Source: Malachius bipustulatus
Lineage: Eukaryota > Arthropoda > Insecta > Coleoptera > Melyridae
Length of the DNA stretch: 64,000 nucleotides
Reading direction: 5' to 3'
Assembly (NCBI GenBank): GCA_910589415.1
Contig: OU342639.1
Coordinates: 23,506,268-23,570,267, forward strand
The notes below the pieces were generated by a model. That model was not told where the DNA came from, made no database searches, and saw only the letters and a list, made by a program, of their open reading frames with translations. The stretch's first letter is position 1; each line of letters starts with the position of its first letter. Made by a program: the position numbers and the translations under genes. Below, piece after piece: positions 12,445 through 23,977 of the stretch.

Positions 12445-15400
12445 ATGTCCAACACTTTGGTCGGAGCAAACGCTTCTGTTTCGAAGTTTTTGACTCGTTT
12501 GAACTCGATTCTGACAGTAGTTTCAGCACCCATTGATGAAAAGTCGCGTTTTATTGTCCTGGCTGCATGCGACAGCGCTTCAGATTTGTACAATCAGGTG
12601 CAGGAGGTTGATAGAAATATCCTGATTACGGTTGAGTCGGCAGATAAGAGTGCTTTGGTCGTAGATGTGTCATCGGAGATTTGGAAATCATACTCGGGAC
12701 TACTTATCGAAGTTGATTCGGTTTATTTTCAGATTAGAGCGGTTCAATTGTCGTTGGAATCGACTCAGGATACGGTGGTGAAATCACGTCATGGTTCGAG
12801 TGAATCGTTAAATAGTCGACAGTCTGGTGCTCCCGCGCTACCCCCCTCTGCAAGTTCACATGTGAAATTGCCTCGTATCGGTATACCTACTTTTGATGGT
12901 TCGTTGAGGATGTGGTCGGTTTATTATGATTTGTTTAGGACTTTGATTCATTCGAATGATTCGTTAGCTCCAATTGAGAAGTTCCAGTATTTAGTTTCGA
13001 CTTTGTCAAAGGAACCTCTTACCCTTGTCAAACATTTACCACTGACAGATGACAATTATGTGATAGCTTTCGATACTCTTGTCCAAAGGTATCAGAATGA
13101 GCGAGTACTTGCGACGTGTTATTGGCAGGCGATTTGTAATGCTCCCAAAATAACGGATTCTGATTCCTCACAATCGCTTCGTGAATTGTTGAATACCTTT
13201 TCAGAAAATATTACAGCTTTGGGTCAGGTCTCAGGCGTCTCTCTCTGGGATTTCACTTTGTTCAACTGGTTGCTACAGAAATTGGATAACGCTACTCGAA
13301 AGCGTTTCGAACTCCAATTTGCATCTGAAGAGTTTCCATCATATCAGGATTTGCACAAGTTTTTGTCGTCACAGTGTCGTGCATTAGAATCATCTTTGGG
13401 GAATGACCTATCTCCGTCTGCAGTCGTTGGTAAGCGGAGTAGCGTCAAGTCTGGTGGAAAAGTGGAATCGAGGAATTCACATGCATTTTTGTCAACGTCG
13501 AGTGCGTCTTCATCGAAGCAGTCGTGCTTCCATTGTAATGGAGAACACCCGATCTCGAATTGTCGTTCTTTTTTGAAGTTGGACCCGCGCAAGCGTTTTG
13601 AGGCTGTGAAGGCAGCGCGCTTGTGCCTAAATTGTTTTGGCCCTTCACACTTGGTGAAGCAGTGCCCCTCTTCTCATTCGTGTAAGGAGTGTGCAGGTCG
13701 GCACCACTCTTTATTACATTTCGTTAAACTTAGTAATTCGGATGGAGCAGCTTCTCATCGAGTTGAGCCGCCTCCAGTCGCATCCACGGTTGCCATGTCT
13801 TCTCTCCCATCCTTTCAGGATGTTCGTTCTCGTTCTCGTAGCAATACTACGGTTCTTTTAGCAACCGCATGTATTGAAGTTCAAGACAAGTGGGGCAACT
13901 ATCAAGTGGTTCGTTCTTTAATTGACTCTGGCAGTCAGTCGTCTTTTATTACTGATCGGTGCCGCAAGCGTTTGGGCTTGCACTTGAATCGATCATCAAC
14001 ACCTATTTCTTGTTTGGGTCACGTGACCTTGGGATCGGCCCAGGGATCATCTGATTGCATTATTCGTCCCGTTGGGGTACCATCACCTACTTTTAAAGTA
14101 AGTACTTTGGTCTTGCCCAATATTTGTGGAAAACTTCCCAGTGTTGACATTTCGCCATCGAAGGCGCTTGATAATTTGAAGTTAGCGGATCCTAATTGGT
14201 ACACGCCTGGTTCTGTCGATGTTTTGCTAGGAGCTGACATCTTTCCCAATATTGTTCATGGTGGTTATTTGTCGGGCAGTGATAACTGTCCAGCCGCAAT
14301 GAACACGACGTTTGGTTGGGTTCTTTTGGGAACCATTTCGTCGAAGGTTGCGGGCGAGGTTCAAGCTTGTTTTGCGTCGGTAGATTCGACCCTTGAAGAG
14401 ACTCTTAAGGCATTTTGGAGAGTTGAGGAGGTGCCTTCAGTTGAGGTTTGCTCTAATGAGGAACAAGAGGCTGAGTCGTTGTTCGTTGAGTCTCATTATC
14501 GAGAAGAATCAGGTCGTTTTGGGGTATTGTTGCCATTTAGGGATAGCAAAGAGTTGCCTATCTTTAATGATTCGTTGAATGTCGCAGATCGTCGTTTGCT
14601 CGCTTTGGAGAGACGATTGTCGAGGTTGCCTCACATTAGAGACATGTATGTAGAGTTTATGAAAGATTATTTGGAGGCTGGGCACATGTCGTTGGTGCCA
14701 TTGGAGTCGGAATCTGCAAACTCTTATTACATTCCGCATCATTGCGTTTTTAAAGACCCTGGTGTTTCGATGTCTTCTGATGTGTCTTCGCTCGCCCCAG
14801 TATCGTCGAAAATTCGTGTCGTGTTCGACGCCTCGGCCAAAGCATCGAACAATCTTTCGTTAAATGATACCTTGTTGATTGGTCCGAAGTTGCAAAATGA
14901 CATCACTAGTGTTTTGCTTCGTTTTCGAGAGAACAAATTCGTGTTCACTTGTGACATTAGGCAGATGTATCGGCAAATTTTAGTTGGAGATTCACATCGA
15001 CAGTATCAATTAATTCGTTGGCGTTTTTCAGAAAAGGGTCCTATTCGAAGTTACAAATTGAACACTGTAACTTATGGTGTTTCGTCCTCGCCATATTTGG
15101 CCATTAGGTGCTTGTTACAATTAGCTCAAGAAAATTCTGAGAAGTTTCCTCTCGCTTCGAAAGCCATTCGTCTCGGGCTTTATGTCGATGATTTTGCCAT
15201 TGGGGCAAATCAAATCGAGGAAACCTTGGAGTTGAGAAATCAGCTCATTTCGCTATTGCAATTGGGACAATTTGAGTTGCGGAAATGGTCTGCTAACAAT
15301 CCACAATTGCTTCAGGATCTGCCGGTTGAACATTGTCAACAGCAGTCATCCAACTTTGATTCGGAATCGGACTTTTCGGTGAAAATTCTTGGCCTTCAGT

Positions 15401-17118
15401 GGCAATCGGCTACTGATTCGTTTTCGTTCATGGTTAAGTCCATAGATTCACCTTGTACTAAGAGAAGCATTCTCTCAGAAGTCGCTAAGATCTATGACCC
15501 GTTGGGTTTCTTGTGCCCATTGACCTTTATGGCAAAACGAGTCATTCAACATTTGTGGTATCTCGGGCTGGATTGGGATGAAGATCCACCAGCTGATGTT
15601 GTCGAAAAGTGGAATCGATATAAGTCCACTCTTCATGTTTTATCCAAGTTGACAATCCCTAGGTGCTTGGTTCCCGAAGAATCTTTCGTGTCGTGTCAAC
15701 TGCACGCATTTTGTGATGCGTCGACTGCAGGTTATGCGGGTGTGGTGTATTATCGTTTCGAGGACGCCGATGGCAATGTGCAGGTTCGTTTCGTTACTGC
15801 CAAGTCTCGTGTTGCTCCGCTCAAACCACTCTCCGTTCCACGGCTGGAATTGTGTGCCGCAGTCTTACTATCAGATCTCGTTTCGTTCGTCCTTGAACAA
15901 GGTCCTCAATCCATTGTTGTTGATAAGGTTTTCGCTTGGAGTGACTCTTCGGTCGCTCTATCCTGGATCAAGTCGTCTCCACATCGGTGGAAGACTTTTG
16001 TTTCGAATCGTGTCGTCCACATTCAGGATCGAATTCCTCCGGATTGTTGGAATCATGTACGTTCAGGTGACAACCCAGCGGACGTCGCGTCTCGGGGCTT
16101 GTTACCAGAGGAGTTAGTCGGGGCTTCCGCATGGTGGGCGGGGCCTGAATTCCTCAGATTGCCGCTGGAATCTTGGCCAGCACTCGTTCCCATTGCTCCC
16201 ACTTCTGATGTTGAACTGGAGAAAAGGAATATTGTTTTGTTCGCTACGATAGAGATTTCGGATGTCGATGTTTTGTTGAAAAGATTTTCTTCTTTGAGGA
16301 AAATTCAGGGTATTATCGCTCGTTGTTTTCGTTTCACTAACAATTGTCGTGCTGTCAATAGGACCACTGGTGCATTGAGTGTCTCTGAGTTGCATGCTGC
16401 TCTCATGCACATTGTTAGAATTGTTCAATCTTCGGTCTTCTCTTCGGAATTGGAGAAAATTCGCTCTGGTAAACCATGTGCCAAGTACTTGCAGTCATTG
16501 TCGCCCTTTATTGATGATTTCGGTATTTTGCGAGTCGGGGGTCGACTGTTGCATTCGGGTTTAGCATTCGACGCTAAATATCCCGCATTGTTGCCAGGAA
16601 GGCATAGGTTGGTTGAACTTTTGATTGATCAGATACATCGAGGTAATTTGCACCCAGGAGTGAACACTACTCATTATCTCCTTCAACAAAATTTTTGGAT
16701 CCTGTCTGCTCGTAGGGTCATTCGTAGTTATTTGTCGAAATGCAATCGTTGCTTTCGCACTCGTCCCCTCTCGTTGGAGCCTCCCATGGGGAATTTACCT
16801 GTCGCTCGTGTCTCCCAATTGAAGCCTTTTAGTTGTGTCGGGGTCGATTATGGGGGACCCTTTCCTATTGTCTTGTCGAGGTATAGGGGTGTCAAAACTT
16901 CTAAAGCCTATTTATGTTTGTTCGTATGTTTCGCGACTCGCGCGATTCATCTCGAGATCGCTTCTGATTTATCGTCAGAGACTTTGAAATGGGCTCTAGG
17001 AAGAATTGTTTCTCTGCACCCTGGTGCGGATGGTGTCGCCAGGGTTGCCTCGGTTCGTACGACCAAAGGTCTTTGTAAACGACCTCTGGTCAAACTTTGC
17101 CCGTTACCTAACCAGTAA
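12445..17118 (+). CDS. BEL/Pao Gag-Pol polyprotein with deleted integrase core
   Basis: One open frame of 1557 residues encodes the retrotransposon polyprotein. I chose the ATG at 12445 (context CAAAATG); an upstream in-frame TTG gives no better start. Residue positions are approximate. Gag ends in zinc-knuckle cysteines (CFHC near 361, CLNCF, CKEC). The protease has DSG at 494-496. RT carries YVDD at 913-916. RNase H has HAFCDAS with its Asp near 1091, plus SDSSVALSW and NPADVASRG. Integrase has its HHCC zinc region (HRGNLHPG from ~1398, CNRCF) and the first catalytic Asp in VGVDYGG (~1468). After ATRAIHLEIASDLSSET the sequence jumps to LKWALGRIVSLHPGADG, which is the family's extreme C-terminus. 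The second Asp and the Glu of the DDE triad are therefore missing although the frame stays open. RT could be active; integration could not. Confidence 0.93.
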   Translation: MSNTLVGANASVSKFLTRLNSILTVVSAPIDEKSRFIVLAACDSASDLYNQVQEVDRNILITVESADKSALVVDVSSEIWKSYSGLLIEVDSVYFQIRAVQLSLESTQDTVVKSRHGSSESLNSRQSGAPALPPSASSHVKLPRIGIPTFDGSLRMWSVYYDLFRTLIHSNDSLAPIEKFQYLVSTLSKEPLTLVKHLPLTDDNYVIAFDTLVQRYQNERVLATCYWQAICNAPKITDSDSSQSLRELLNTFSENITALGQVSGVSLWDFTLFNWLLQKLDNATRKRFELQFASEEFPSYQDLHKFLSSQCRALESSLGNDLSPSAVVGKRSSVKSGGKVESRNSHAFLSTSSASSSKQSCFHCNGEHPISNCRSFLKLDPRKRFEAVKAARLCLNCFGPSHLVKQCPSSHSCKECAGRHHSLLHFVKLSNSDGAASHRVEPPPVASTVAMSSLPSFQDVRSRSRSNTTVLLATACIEVQDKWGNYQVVRSLIDSGSQSSFITDRCRKRLGLHLNRSSTPISCLGHVTLGSAQGSSDCIIRPVGVPSPTFKVSTLVLPNICGKLPSVDISPSKALDNLKLADPNWYTPGSVDVLLGADIFPNIVHGGYLSGSDNCPAAMNTTFGWVLLGTISSKVAGEVQACFASVDSTLEETLKAFWRVEEVPSVEVCSNEEQEAESLFVESHYREESGRFGVLLPFRDSKELPIFNDSLNVADRRLLALERRLSRLPHIRDMYVEFMKDYLEAGHMSLVPLESESANSYYIPHHCVFKDPGVSMSSDVSSLAPVSSKIRVVFDASAKASNNLSLNDTLLIGPKLQNDITSVLLRFRENKFVFTCDIRQMYRQILVGDSHRQYQLIRWRFSEKGPIRSYKLNTVTYGVSSSPYLAIRCLLQLAQENSEKFPLASKAIRLGLYVDDFAIGANQIEETLELRNQLISLLQLGQFELRKWSANNPQLLQDLPVEHCQQQSSNFDSESDFSVKILGLQWQSATDSFSFMVKSIDSPCTKRSILSEVAKIYDPLGFLCPLTFMAKRVIQHLWYLGLDWDEDPPADVVEKWNRYKSTLHVLSKLTIPRCLVPEESFVSCQLHAFCDASTAGYAGVVYYRFEDADGNVQVRFVTAKSRVAPLKPLSVPRLELCAAVLLSDLVSFVLEQGPQSIVVDKVFAWSDSSVALSWIKSSPHRWKTFVSNRVVHIQDRIPPDCWNHVRSGDNPADVASRGLLPEELVGASAWWAGPEFLRLPLESWPALVPIAPTSDVELEKRNIVLFATIEISDVDVLLKRFSSLRKIQGIIARCFRFTNNCRAVNRTTGALSVSELHAALMHIVRIVQSSVFSSELEKIRSGKPCAKYLQSLSPFIDDFGILRVGGRLLHSGLAFDAKYPALLPGRHRLVELLIDQIHRGNLHPGVNTTHYLLQQNFWILSARRVIRSYLSKCNRCFRTRPLSLEPPMGNLPVARVSQLKPFSCVGVDYGGPFPIVLSRYRGVKTSKAYLCLFVCFATRAIHLEIASDLSSETLKWALGRIVSLHPGADGVARVASVRTTKGLCKRPLVKLCPLPNQ

Positions 17119-17247
17119 CGGACTCAGGGAATTTCGTCCCTGACTTGTCGTTTCGTTTCGTTTCGTTTTTGTTATTGTCGTTAGTTTCGTTTTCGTTAGT
17201 TTCGCTTTTGGTTCAATTTTCTGATAGCGGAAAATTCCTCCGGTAAT

Positions 17248-17261
17248 TTTGGTGGGCGGTA
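17248..17261 (+). promoter_or_regulatory. polypurine-tract-like sequence of the BEL element
   Basis: A G-rich run (TTGGTGGGCGGTA) lies directly before the 3' LTR, where plus-strand priming occurs. It is not a clean purine tract, so the assignment is by position. Confidence 0.4.
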
Positions 17262-17826
17262 TGTTACGTCCTTGGTGAATAATCGATTCGTATTCTCTAA
17301 GACACCACCGTTTCCTACCCCTTCCTATCCCTTTACACATCGGGACGAAGGAAAAGGACACCTGACCGGACAGGACCACACATAGAGAGAAGAGTCGAGG
17401 TTTAACATCGAGAGAGAAAAGAACTCGACAGAGTGCCGTTCGTACCAGACTCGTCGATGCTGGTGTTACGAGAACGGGATACCTAGTTCTTTAATTAAAT
17501 AAGGAAGCGGTATAAAGTAGTGGAACAATCGTGGGTACCTACATAGTGGAGCAAGTGAACAATAATAATAGTTACAACATCTCGCAAATTAAAACAAGTG
17601 CCCCTTTAGTCGGACAAGACACAAGGTCAGTAATTTCGATAATTATTAATTAATTGTGTTCCTGTCAATCATTGGCAATTATAGCCTGGTCCTTCCCTAA
17701 ATTTCGATCCTGTCACCGTGGCGATTTGTCATTACCATCGCGGCATCGAGCCGCATTAATTTAGCCCCTTTCAGGATCGAATCGCGTCGTTAATATTTCG
17801 TGTTGCTCTTTGACGCGGAGTTAACA
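17262..17826 (+). repeat. BEL/Pao 3' LTR
   Basis: This copy lies 6123 bp downstream of the 5' LTR and I saw no differences by eye. It is followed directly by the TATAT target copy. Confidence 0.92.
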
Positions 17827-19844
17827 TATATACTACCTTTTTTAACTTCCATGAGTTCCACTTTACATGCACGACGATCAACTATAAAATTCTGATTTGA
17901 TGGAATATTGAACTATCGCACTCTCATCCATATGTAATATAGCAAACTTCGTTTCCCGTACTGGATCAATCTCGTGTCGTTTTTCTTCATAAATTCCCCA
18001 GTTCCGATATTATCATATTGGTACGAGACGACATAGTCATGTGGAATTATGTTTCAAGAGCTTTGTTGAGTTTTCTACCCTTAAACTCCAGCTCTTATTT
18101 GATAGATTTAAAAGAGACTGAGCATTAAAATTTTTTTGAAAGTTTGCATAAAGAGAAGCTGAGTTCAATCTCCCTCGAATAGAACTAAAAGAAACTATAT
18201 GTACCTACCGAATCGTTGGATAAATCGGATCATCAAGTAAATTAAATAAAGTTTGAGAGGGATTCAGAGTAGAGCAATTCCAGAAATACAAATTTACGTA
18301 AATATCTCGTTCCTGGCCGGAGGATTTTCTGTATGCTTTGTCTATTATTGCAATAAATTCTAACGCTAAGGGAAAATATTTTGATTTTATCTCTAAAATT
18401 GTAAAGCCGCCAGAGTAGCTGTTTCTTTTATCAAATTCTGTAATCCGCTAATTTAAATAATACACTTTCTGTGAGTGAAGTCAACGAGTTGATGTGAAAA
18501 TTATTGAAAATATTTGGAAATTCAATGTGGAATGGGCAATTAATTCATCACCTACAGCGCAAGAAAGAGAAAATTAGAATTATCTGTTATGTAAACCCTT
18601 GTCCTTAAAAAAACAAGCAATTTGTTTTCCTCAAATGAGGCTTTTTATACAAGTTGAATAAGTCCGACTGTTTAATAATGCGCGACTATTTTTCTCTTTA
18701 AAGCAACAAGATTTTTCAAGAAAATATTCCGGTTTTTTTTACTGACTGTAGACACTTTATTTGTTTTTATTGTAGCGTTCTTACAACAGTTATTCATTAA
18801 AATGTTTTTTTTTCCTATTTTTTTTTAAGTATTTCAATAATAAACTTTAAAGTAAAATCAAATTAGAGCAAACTACTTATCCTCATCGTATGTCAATTTT
18901 AGAACGATTTTCTTTTTGTTTCAGCTGATTAGTTCAAATGATTTGTTTCAAATTAAGCTGATTCTTCCAAATCAAAATGAATCAATCACGCAGCCTTTCC
19001 GTTGAGATACGACTTCTTGACGATCGTATCAAAAAAGTAGTATTTTTTTTTTCTTAAACACGGAAAAAGTTACAGAAATGAAATTAAGTAGGCGTAGTGT
19101 GCTCTTAATACACTCACTGAACAATTCGTTAACTTTCCCCTTCTGTTTTAACAGGGGGCAGAAAATGCCAGCCCTAATATAGAACGTATTTCGCACGTAC
19201 ACGTAACTTTTTTCTTACACTTAACCGCAATTTTAAAATTCATTTAGATAACCGGATTTTATTTTAAATGAAAAATTTGTCCTGTGATTTTTTTATAAAT
19301 TTAATAATCCTTGAGAAAAAATATTATAAATTTAATTAGGTAGCATTATTTGCATAGGTAGAAGTTTTGAAGAAATAATTGAATTTAAATCATCTTTTTC
19401 CTTGAAGATCGTTAAATTTACTAAATAATAACGGGACACTTTTTTCATTTTGAGCACATCAGACGTTTCAAAATTCATTTTAGACTGCCGGTACGGCGAT
19501 AAAAGAAAGTTAGAAACTTCTTTTTTGACTCCGCCTTCAAAGGGTCGTATCTCAACTTTATTTTCATTTATTTATTTTCATTCGAAAAACCTGTTTAATT
19601 TCCAACACGGAATCACCGCTAATAATTATTTTGGCACCTATTTATTACATTCATTGATATTTAACATTTCATATTTATTCATTATGCTGTTCATGCACTT
19701 AATATTCATTCGATACGTGAATAAACAATTAAAAAACTTCAAACAAGTTGGTGTAGTATGGCACAAATACAATCTCAAAAACGCAAAGAAAACCACTAAA
19801 GGACACCGGAACTAATTACTTTCTGCAATTATTGTGGTTACATG
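17827..19844. other. non-genic DNA
   Basis: AT-rich, with no recognisable coding, RNA or repeat feature. The open frame starting near 19450 has no known motif. Confidence 0.45.
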
Positions 19845-20185
19845 TCTCGAGGGTTCAAGTGACATGACAGGAATGACACATTTCCAGGCCAGTGTAAGAG
19901 TGTAACTGACAGTTCTACTAAATAACAGAATGATTCCGCATTTTACGTATGTTCGAGACCGCTCAGAACTATACCTATAAAGAGCTTCCGTGCCTCACGA
20001 CTGAGTCAGTGGTATCTTGGATGTGAATAAAAGATGAAGTATCACAGAGTAAAGTGACAATAAGTGATAGTGAAGTGAAAGAAGTGAAGTTAAAGTATAA
20101 GTAAATGAGAAAAACAGCTGATTATTATTTAGATTAAAGAATTTTGTAAGACTTTTTCTTGGTATTAATAAAGTGTGAGACCGGT
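19845..20185 (+). repeat. dispersed LTR-like repeat, copy 1
   Basis: It matches 48325-48790 in the same order through CATGACAGGAATGACA, CTACTAAATA, GAACTATAC, GAAGTA-CACAGA and AACAGCTGATTATT. This copy has a TATA-like CTATAAAGAGC near 19976 and AATAAA near 20168, the layout of a solo LTR or LTR fragment. I could not fix its ends. Confidence 0.5.
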
Positions 20186-20228
20186 AACAGTATCATTTAT
20201 CAGATGAACAGTGTGTTAATAGTTATTT

Positions 20229-20347
20229 ATGCAACAAGTGCATAAAGTGGTACTTTTTTTCACGACTGGGAAGATTGACCGCATGAGCCGCAGGCGAATG
20301 CGGCAATCCCAGAAGTGAAAAAAAGGCACTTTATGCATATGTTGCAT
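20229..20347. other. long hairpin with GAGCCGCAGGCGA apex
   Basis: The outer stem pairs ATGCAAC with GTTGCAT. It continues through TGCATAAAGTG/CACTTTATGCA, then CTTTTTTTCAC/GTGAAAAAAAG, CTGGG/CCCAG and CCGCAT/ATGCGG, to a loop containing GCC-GCA-GGC. The arm is about 55 bp with a few mismatches. It could be a microRNA-like precursor, a transposon end or a replication palindrome; nothing visible decides between them. The 25.7-kb hairpin shares its apex motif. Confidence 0.7.
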
Positions 20348-20353
20348 ACAAAA

Positions 20354-21104
20354 TTTTATCTACGAGTGACTTAAATTAGAATGAAAATTTATTATTATAA
20401 AAAAAACTTTCCAATGCATTCATATCTTATATGTAAGCGTTTCTTTGAAGCTGTTAACGCTTTTTTCATCACGTCAGTTCATAAAGGTGACATATTGCAT
20501 GCTTAATATACACTTCTTTAGATTTTTGAGGTAGGTACCTAACAGATTTTGTGCAGCCATATATGATGGAATAAGACTTGCTTCTAGTGCGGAAGATATT
20601 TCATTCATGATTAAATGTAAACATAAAATATATAAATTATATAGCCACATTTGATTGAAAAATAATTTCTTCTGGGGTAGAAGATATTTCATTCATTGAA
20701 TCATCTACAATGTTATCCATTTTAGGTATAAACGACGAAAAACACAAAATATTAATAATTGTACATAGATCTGGCGCTCTGCTAATAAACTGCGACGTTT
20801 CTCTAGTATAGGTGCATGGTAATTATAAATCGGGATACAATGTAATTCAGCGTTCAGCGTCTCGTGTTCAGTTGTTGTTGCTAGTTGCGAACGCCCCGAC
20901 TGAGCCGCTTCGCTCTCCGCTCACTACTTGCACTCGACGGTCGGCGAGCGTGCACTAACGTGACAGATTTAGCGTTAAATAATGAACCGCTACGGCACTT
21001 TATTTCACCCAAACTACTTTATTTCACTCTTCAAGATAATCATACATTTTATGAACTAAGAAACGTCTAAAAAAGTTCATTTTATGAATCACTCGTAGAT
21101 AAAA
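20354..21104. mobile_element. candidate 750-bp inverted-repeat element
   Basis: TTTTATCTACGAGTGA (20354-20369) recurs as its exact inverse at 21089-21104. Between them is AT-rich DNA with a GC-rich patch around 20860-20960 (words such as CTGAGCCGCTTCGCTC). No coding sequence is visible. The target duplication is unclear, so this is only a candidate MITE. Confidence 0.4.
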
Positions 21105-22266
21105 GTATTTTGAGCTGTGTTAGATAAGAAATACGATTAATATCCAAGCAATAAATTAGTAGCAATTGAAACTTTAAGTTATTTGTACAGCGATGTCGCG
21201 AACTATAACTTCGCGTCCCGAGGGTACGACAACGCCCTAGGCATAAATGATAATTCCTGGAGAAATAAAGAAGTTCGCGGCCAAGGTGTAAGTACATAAA
21301 CTCTTTTGTACAACCGTAATCTAAAAATAAATTATAAAAATGTAAATTATAAATTGATGTTGAAAATGTATACATAAGATGATATACCCTAATAGGAGAA
21401 TAATTATACTTAATAGGTACACCGGTGATTTTTTTTTCTTCGATACGCAAAACATAGGTACTAATTATTATTATTAGAGAAATTTTTTTAGGTGAAATTG
21501 CTTATAGGTCGTTTCTATTTTTAGCGGCCGTTAACACTCACTGGCGACCGCTCCCAAGTTTAGGCAGCAAAATAAGAGTTCGCAGTCTCTGTAGCGGCTG
21601 TAAAGTATGGCTGAATATGTAGAAATAGACTGAGACGCCTATTAAACTATCACTTATGGATACCAGGATCAAAAAATTTCCTATATAAAACTAAAATGGT
21701 TTTGATCGCCGAAAGTTAGCCACCATAAATATCAGTTCAGATGGGGTTGAAGTCTTCGTCGTTAGGAAATTGCCGATAAAATTAATCGAATCTGATTTTA
21801 GGACAATGGTAGATATTGTATATTTCGTTTATTTTATGGAGGCGAGAGATTTCTGTAATTATTTATGAACGTAGGCATGACAGAAATTAGAATATGTTAT
21901 TAAGTTGAGTTATTTACTGTGATGTGTTTCAATATTTGGAGTAAAATTAGTATATAAGTTGTATTTGCATTGTTGTTATAACTGCCAATTTATTTGTTTC
22001 TTTTAGATTCTTACCATGGAATCTAATTTAAATCCATTGACTTCCGTATTATTAAACTGGCACTTTCCGAACGCCACAAACTTCAGTTCACATGTCTAAG
22101 AGAGAATGTCCTTAATTGTTTCTAGGAATTTGGAATTCCCGTCTCGCCTCCATACCTAAAACATGCGAATTGATTACTATACATTTCTAAGTTGTAGATA
22201 GGTACGAAATTAGTACACCGATATTCCTGCCATTGTCCGAGTTGCTAAACTTGGTTGAATACTTGG
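21105..22266. other. non-genic DNA
   Basis: No feature recognised. The minus-strand open frame near 21082-21450 shows no domain. Confidence 0.45.
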
Positions 22267-22520
22267 GTGATAAAGTTCCGCATAATATTCATAAGTTTGT
22301 TATTTACGTGTTTTTTTTTTTCAAAATCCCGAAACAGGTCGATTTTATTTGTAAAAAAGGCATTTATCAACATAAAAATTATTTTTGATCAAATCACATT
22401 TTTGAGCTGTGACCTTATCATTTTTTTTTTAAATATCAACCCCATTTTTTTCTCAAGAATGGATTCTCCTTTTCTTCGTGAATGCAACGATACCACTAGG
22501 GGTTTATTACTATTCTCTGA
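22267..22520. repeat. left inverted repeat of the Tc1/mariner-like element
   Basis: It begins GTGATAAAGTTCCGCATAAT and is the diverged inverse of 24696-24953, with small indels. Confidence 0.75.
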
Positions 22521-22704
22521 AAAGATACATGGTGTTTTGTTAGAAAAACATAAATTTAATGAGTTGAATAAGTAAAATAAGTTTAAAAACGAATAAAATG
22601 ACATCAGTACGAATAAAATGGCAGTTTATTGAAAAGTGAATATTGGAAAAATATGTTTTAGCTTAAAATAGTGACTAAATTGAGTTTATTACCAATTAAT
22701 CATC

Positions 22705-23718
22705 GAAATTATTCAAATTGTCGGCCAGGCACTTCCTGACACTGTCCGGCACGAATGTAAACGCTTTGCATTATACGCTGAATGACATCCGGAGCGATAC
22801 TTTCCATTTCTATGCGAATTCGATGCTGTACATATTCTAAATTGTTGGGCCTATTGATGCAACCCCTTTATTTTATTTTAAATACCCCCCGGAGAAAAAA
22901 ATTAGAGATGTCAAGACAGATCAGCTCGCATCGAAATAGTATTCTAAGAGAAAACAAAAACAAAATATTCATCCTGGACTTATACACCAAATAATACAGA
23001 CAATACAAAGAAAAGCAAAAACACAACTCTATGTGTAACAAGAGTGCCATCCAAGAGTGCGCCCAAAATGGAAGGAGTTCTTCCCGCAAAAAATATAAAT
23101 ACCGCTCAGCAGTCAAATTTTCATTTAAAAAAAATACGGACCTAGAAGCCGGTCTCCAATTAATAGCCCACGCGTTTATTTTTCCTTTTCTCTACGTGTG
23201 AGACACTTGGGTTAGTGAGGATTTTCCTGTGACCAGTATCTGGAGTTATGGCGGTTCACTGTCTCATTCAAACAAAAAGTCTCGTAAGTACGAGGAAATA
23301 ATATTATTTTAAAAGTTCACATTTCAAATGGAACTCTTCACAGAAACTGCGGTCGTTGATGATGGTCGGGAGCATCTTCATTCAATTCATAGATTAATTG
23401 AGGCTTGTAGGGATGAAATCTATCTTTTCTCAGTAGTTTAATGACAGTTGAATGGTCAATTCCGTGATTTAGAGCTATAAGTCCTATAGAAGTGGGTGTT
23501 CTTCAACTTCAAGCAGTACATTAAATTTTATCATCAGGTATTTTAGGGCGACCTTGCCAAGGTAAGTCTTTCACGCTTCCAGTTTCAGTAAATTTTAAAA
23601 CTATCCTATTTACTGTAGGCGTGAATAAATCAGAAGCTACAGCGTGAGATCTTAATCGATTTCCGAATCCAACCATCATCAAAACTTCAATTCTTTCTTT
23701 TTCCGTTAAACGAGCCAT
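22705..23718 (-). pseudogene. Tc1/mariner-superfamily DDE transposase pseudogene
   Basis: The minus strand from 23718 reads MARLTEKERIEVLMMVGFG, the N-terminal helix-turn-helix of a transposase group common in insects, followed by FTETGSVKDLP and GRPKIP. Further blocks lie in shifting frames: LNHGIDHSTVIKLLRK, FHPYKPQLIYELNED, TAERYLYFLREELLP, and finally NNLEYVQHRIRIEMESIAPD with IQRIMQSVY near 22720-22850. This order matches the whole family protein (HTH, linker, DDE_3 domain, C-terminus). Many frameshifts and stops and a small deletion inside the HTH make it non-functional. I cannot see an intact DDE/D triad. Confidence 0.72.
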
Positions 23719-23977
23719 TTTTTTTTAAATTTCTGCAGTAATAAAAAAAATCAATTATAACACTTTTCACGATTCACGTTCAAGCAGAACTTCCTTATCC
23801 GAATCATATCGATTCGGATAAGTTTTGTCTTAGATAAGGGTTTTTGAGATAAAAAGAACGACCAAAATTTTATAATTTGATTCGAATCATTCGCCTTGAT
23901 TATTTTTTTCAACTTGAAGTTATTTTAATTGATAAGAATTCTGCTTGCTTACATTTCCACTAATTTTGTTTTTCTAA

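Larger units (their letters stand above)
11139..17826 (+). mobile_element. BEL/Pao LTR retrotransposon, integrase-deleted
   Basis: This is a 6688-bp element. Its direct LTRs (11139-11703 and 17262-17826, 565 bp) begin TG and end CA and look identical by eye. TATAT flanks both sides (11134-11138 and 17827-17831), giving the 5-bp target duplication usual for BEL/Pao. Inside are a primer-binding-like site, a 735-nt leader with a duplicated segment, and one Gag-Pol frame in the BEL order Gag, protease, RT, RNase H, integrase. LTR identity implies a young insertion. An in-frame deletion removes the integrase catalytic core, so this copy can no longer integrate by itself. Confidence 0.93.

Noticed and set aside
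13344..17379. Minus-strand and alternate-frame open frames across the BEL element
   Set aside because: They are shadows of the Gag-Pol frame and the LTR.
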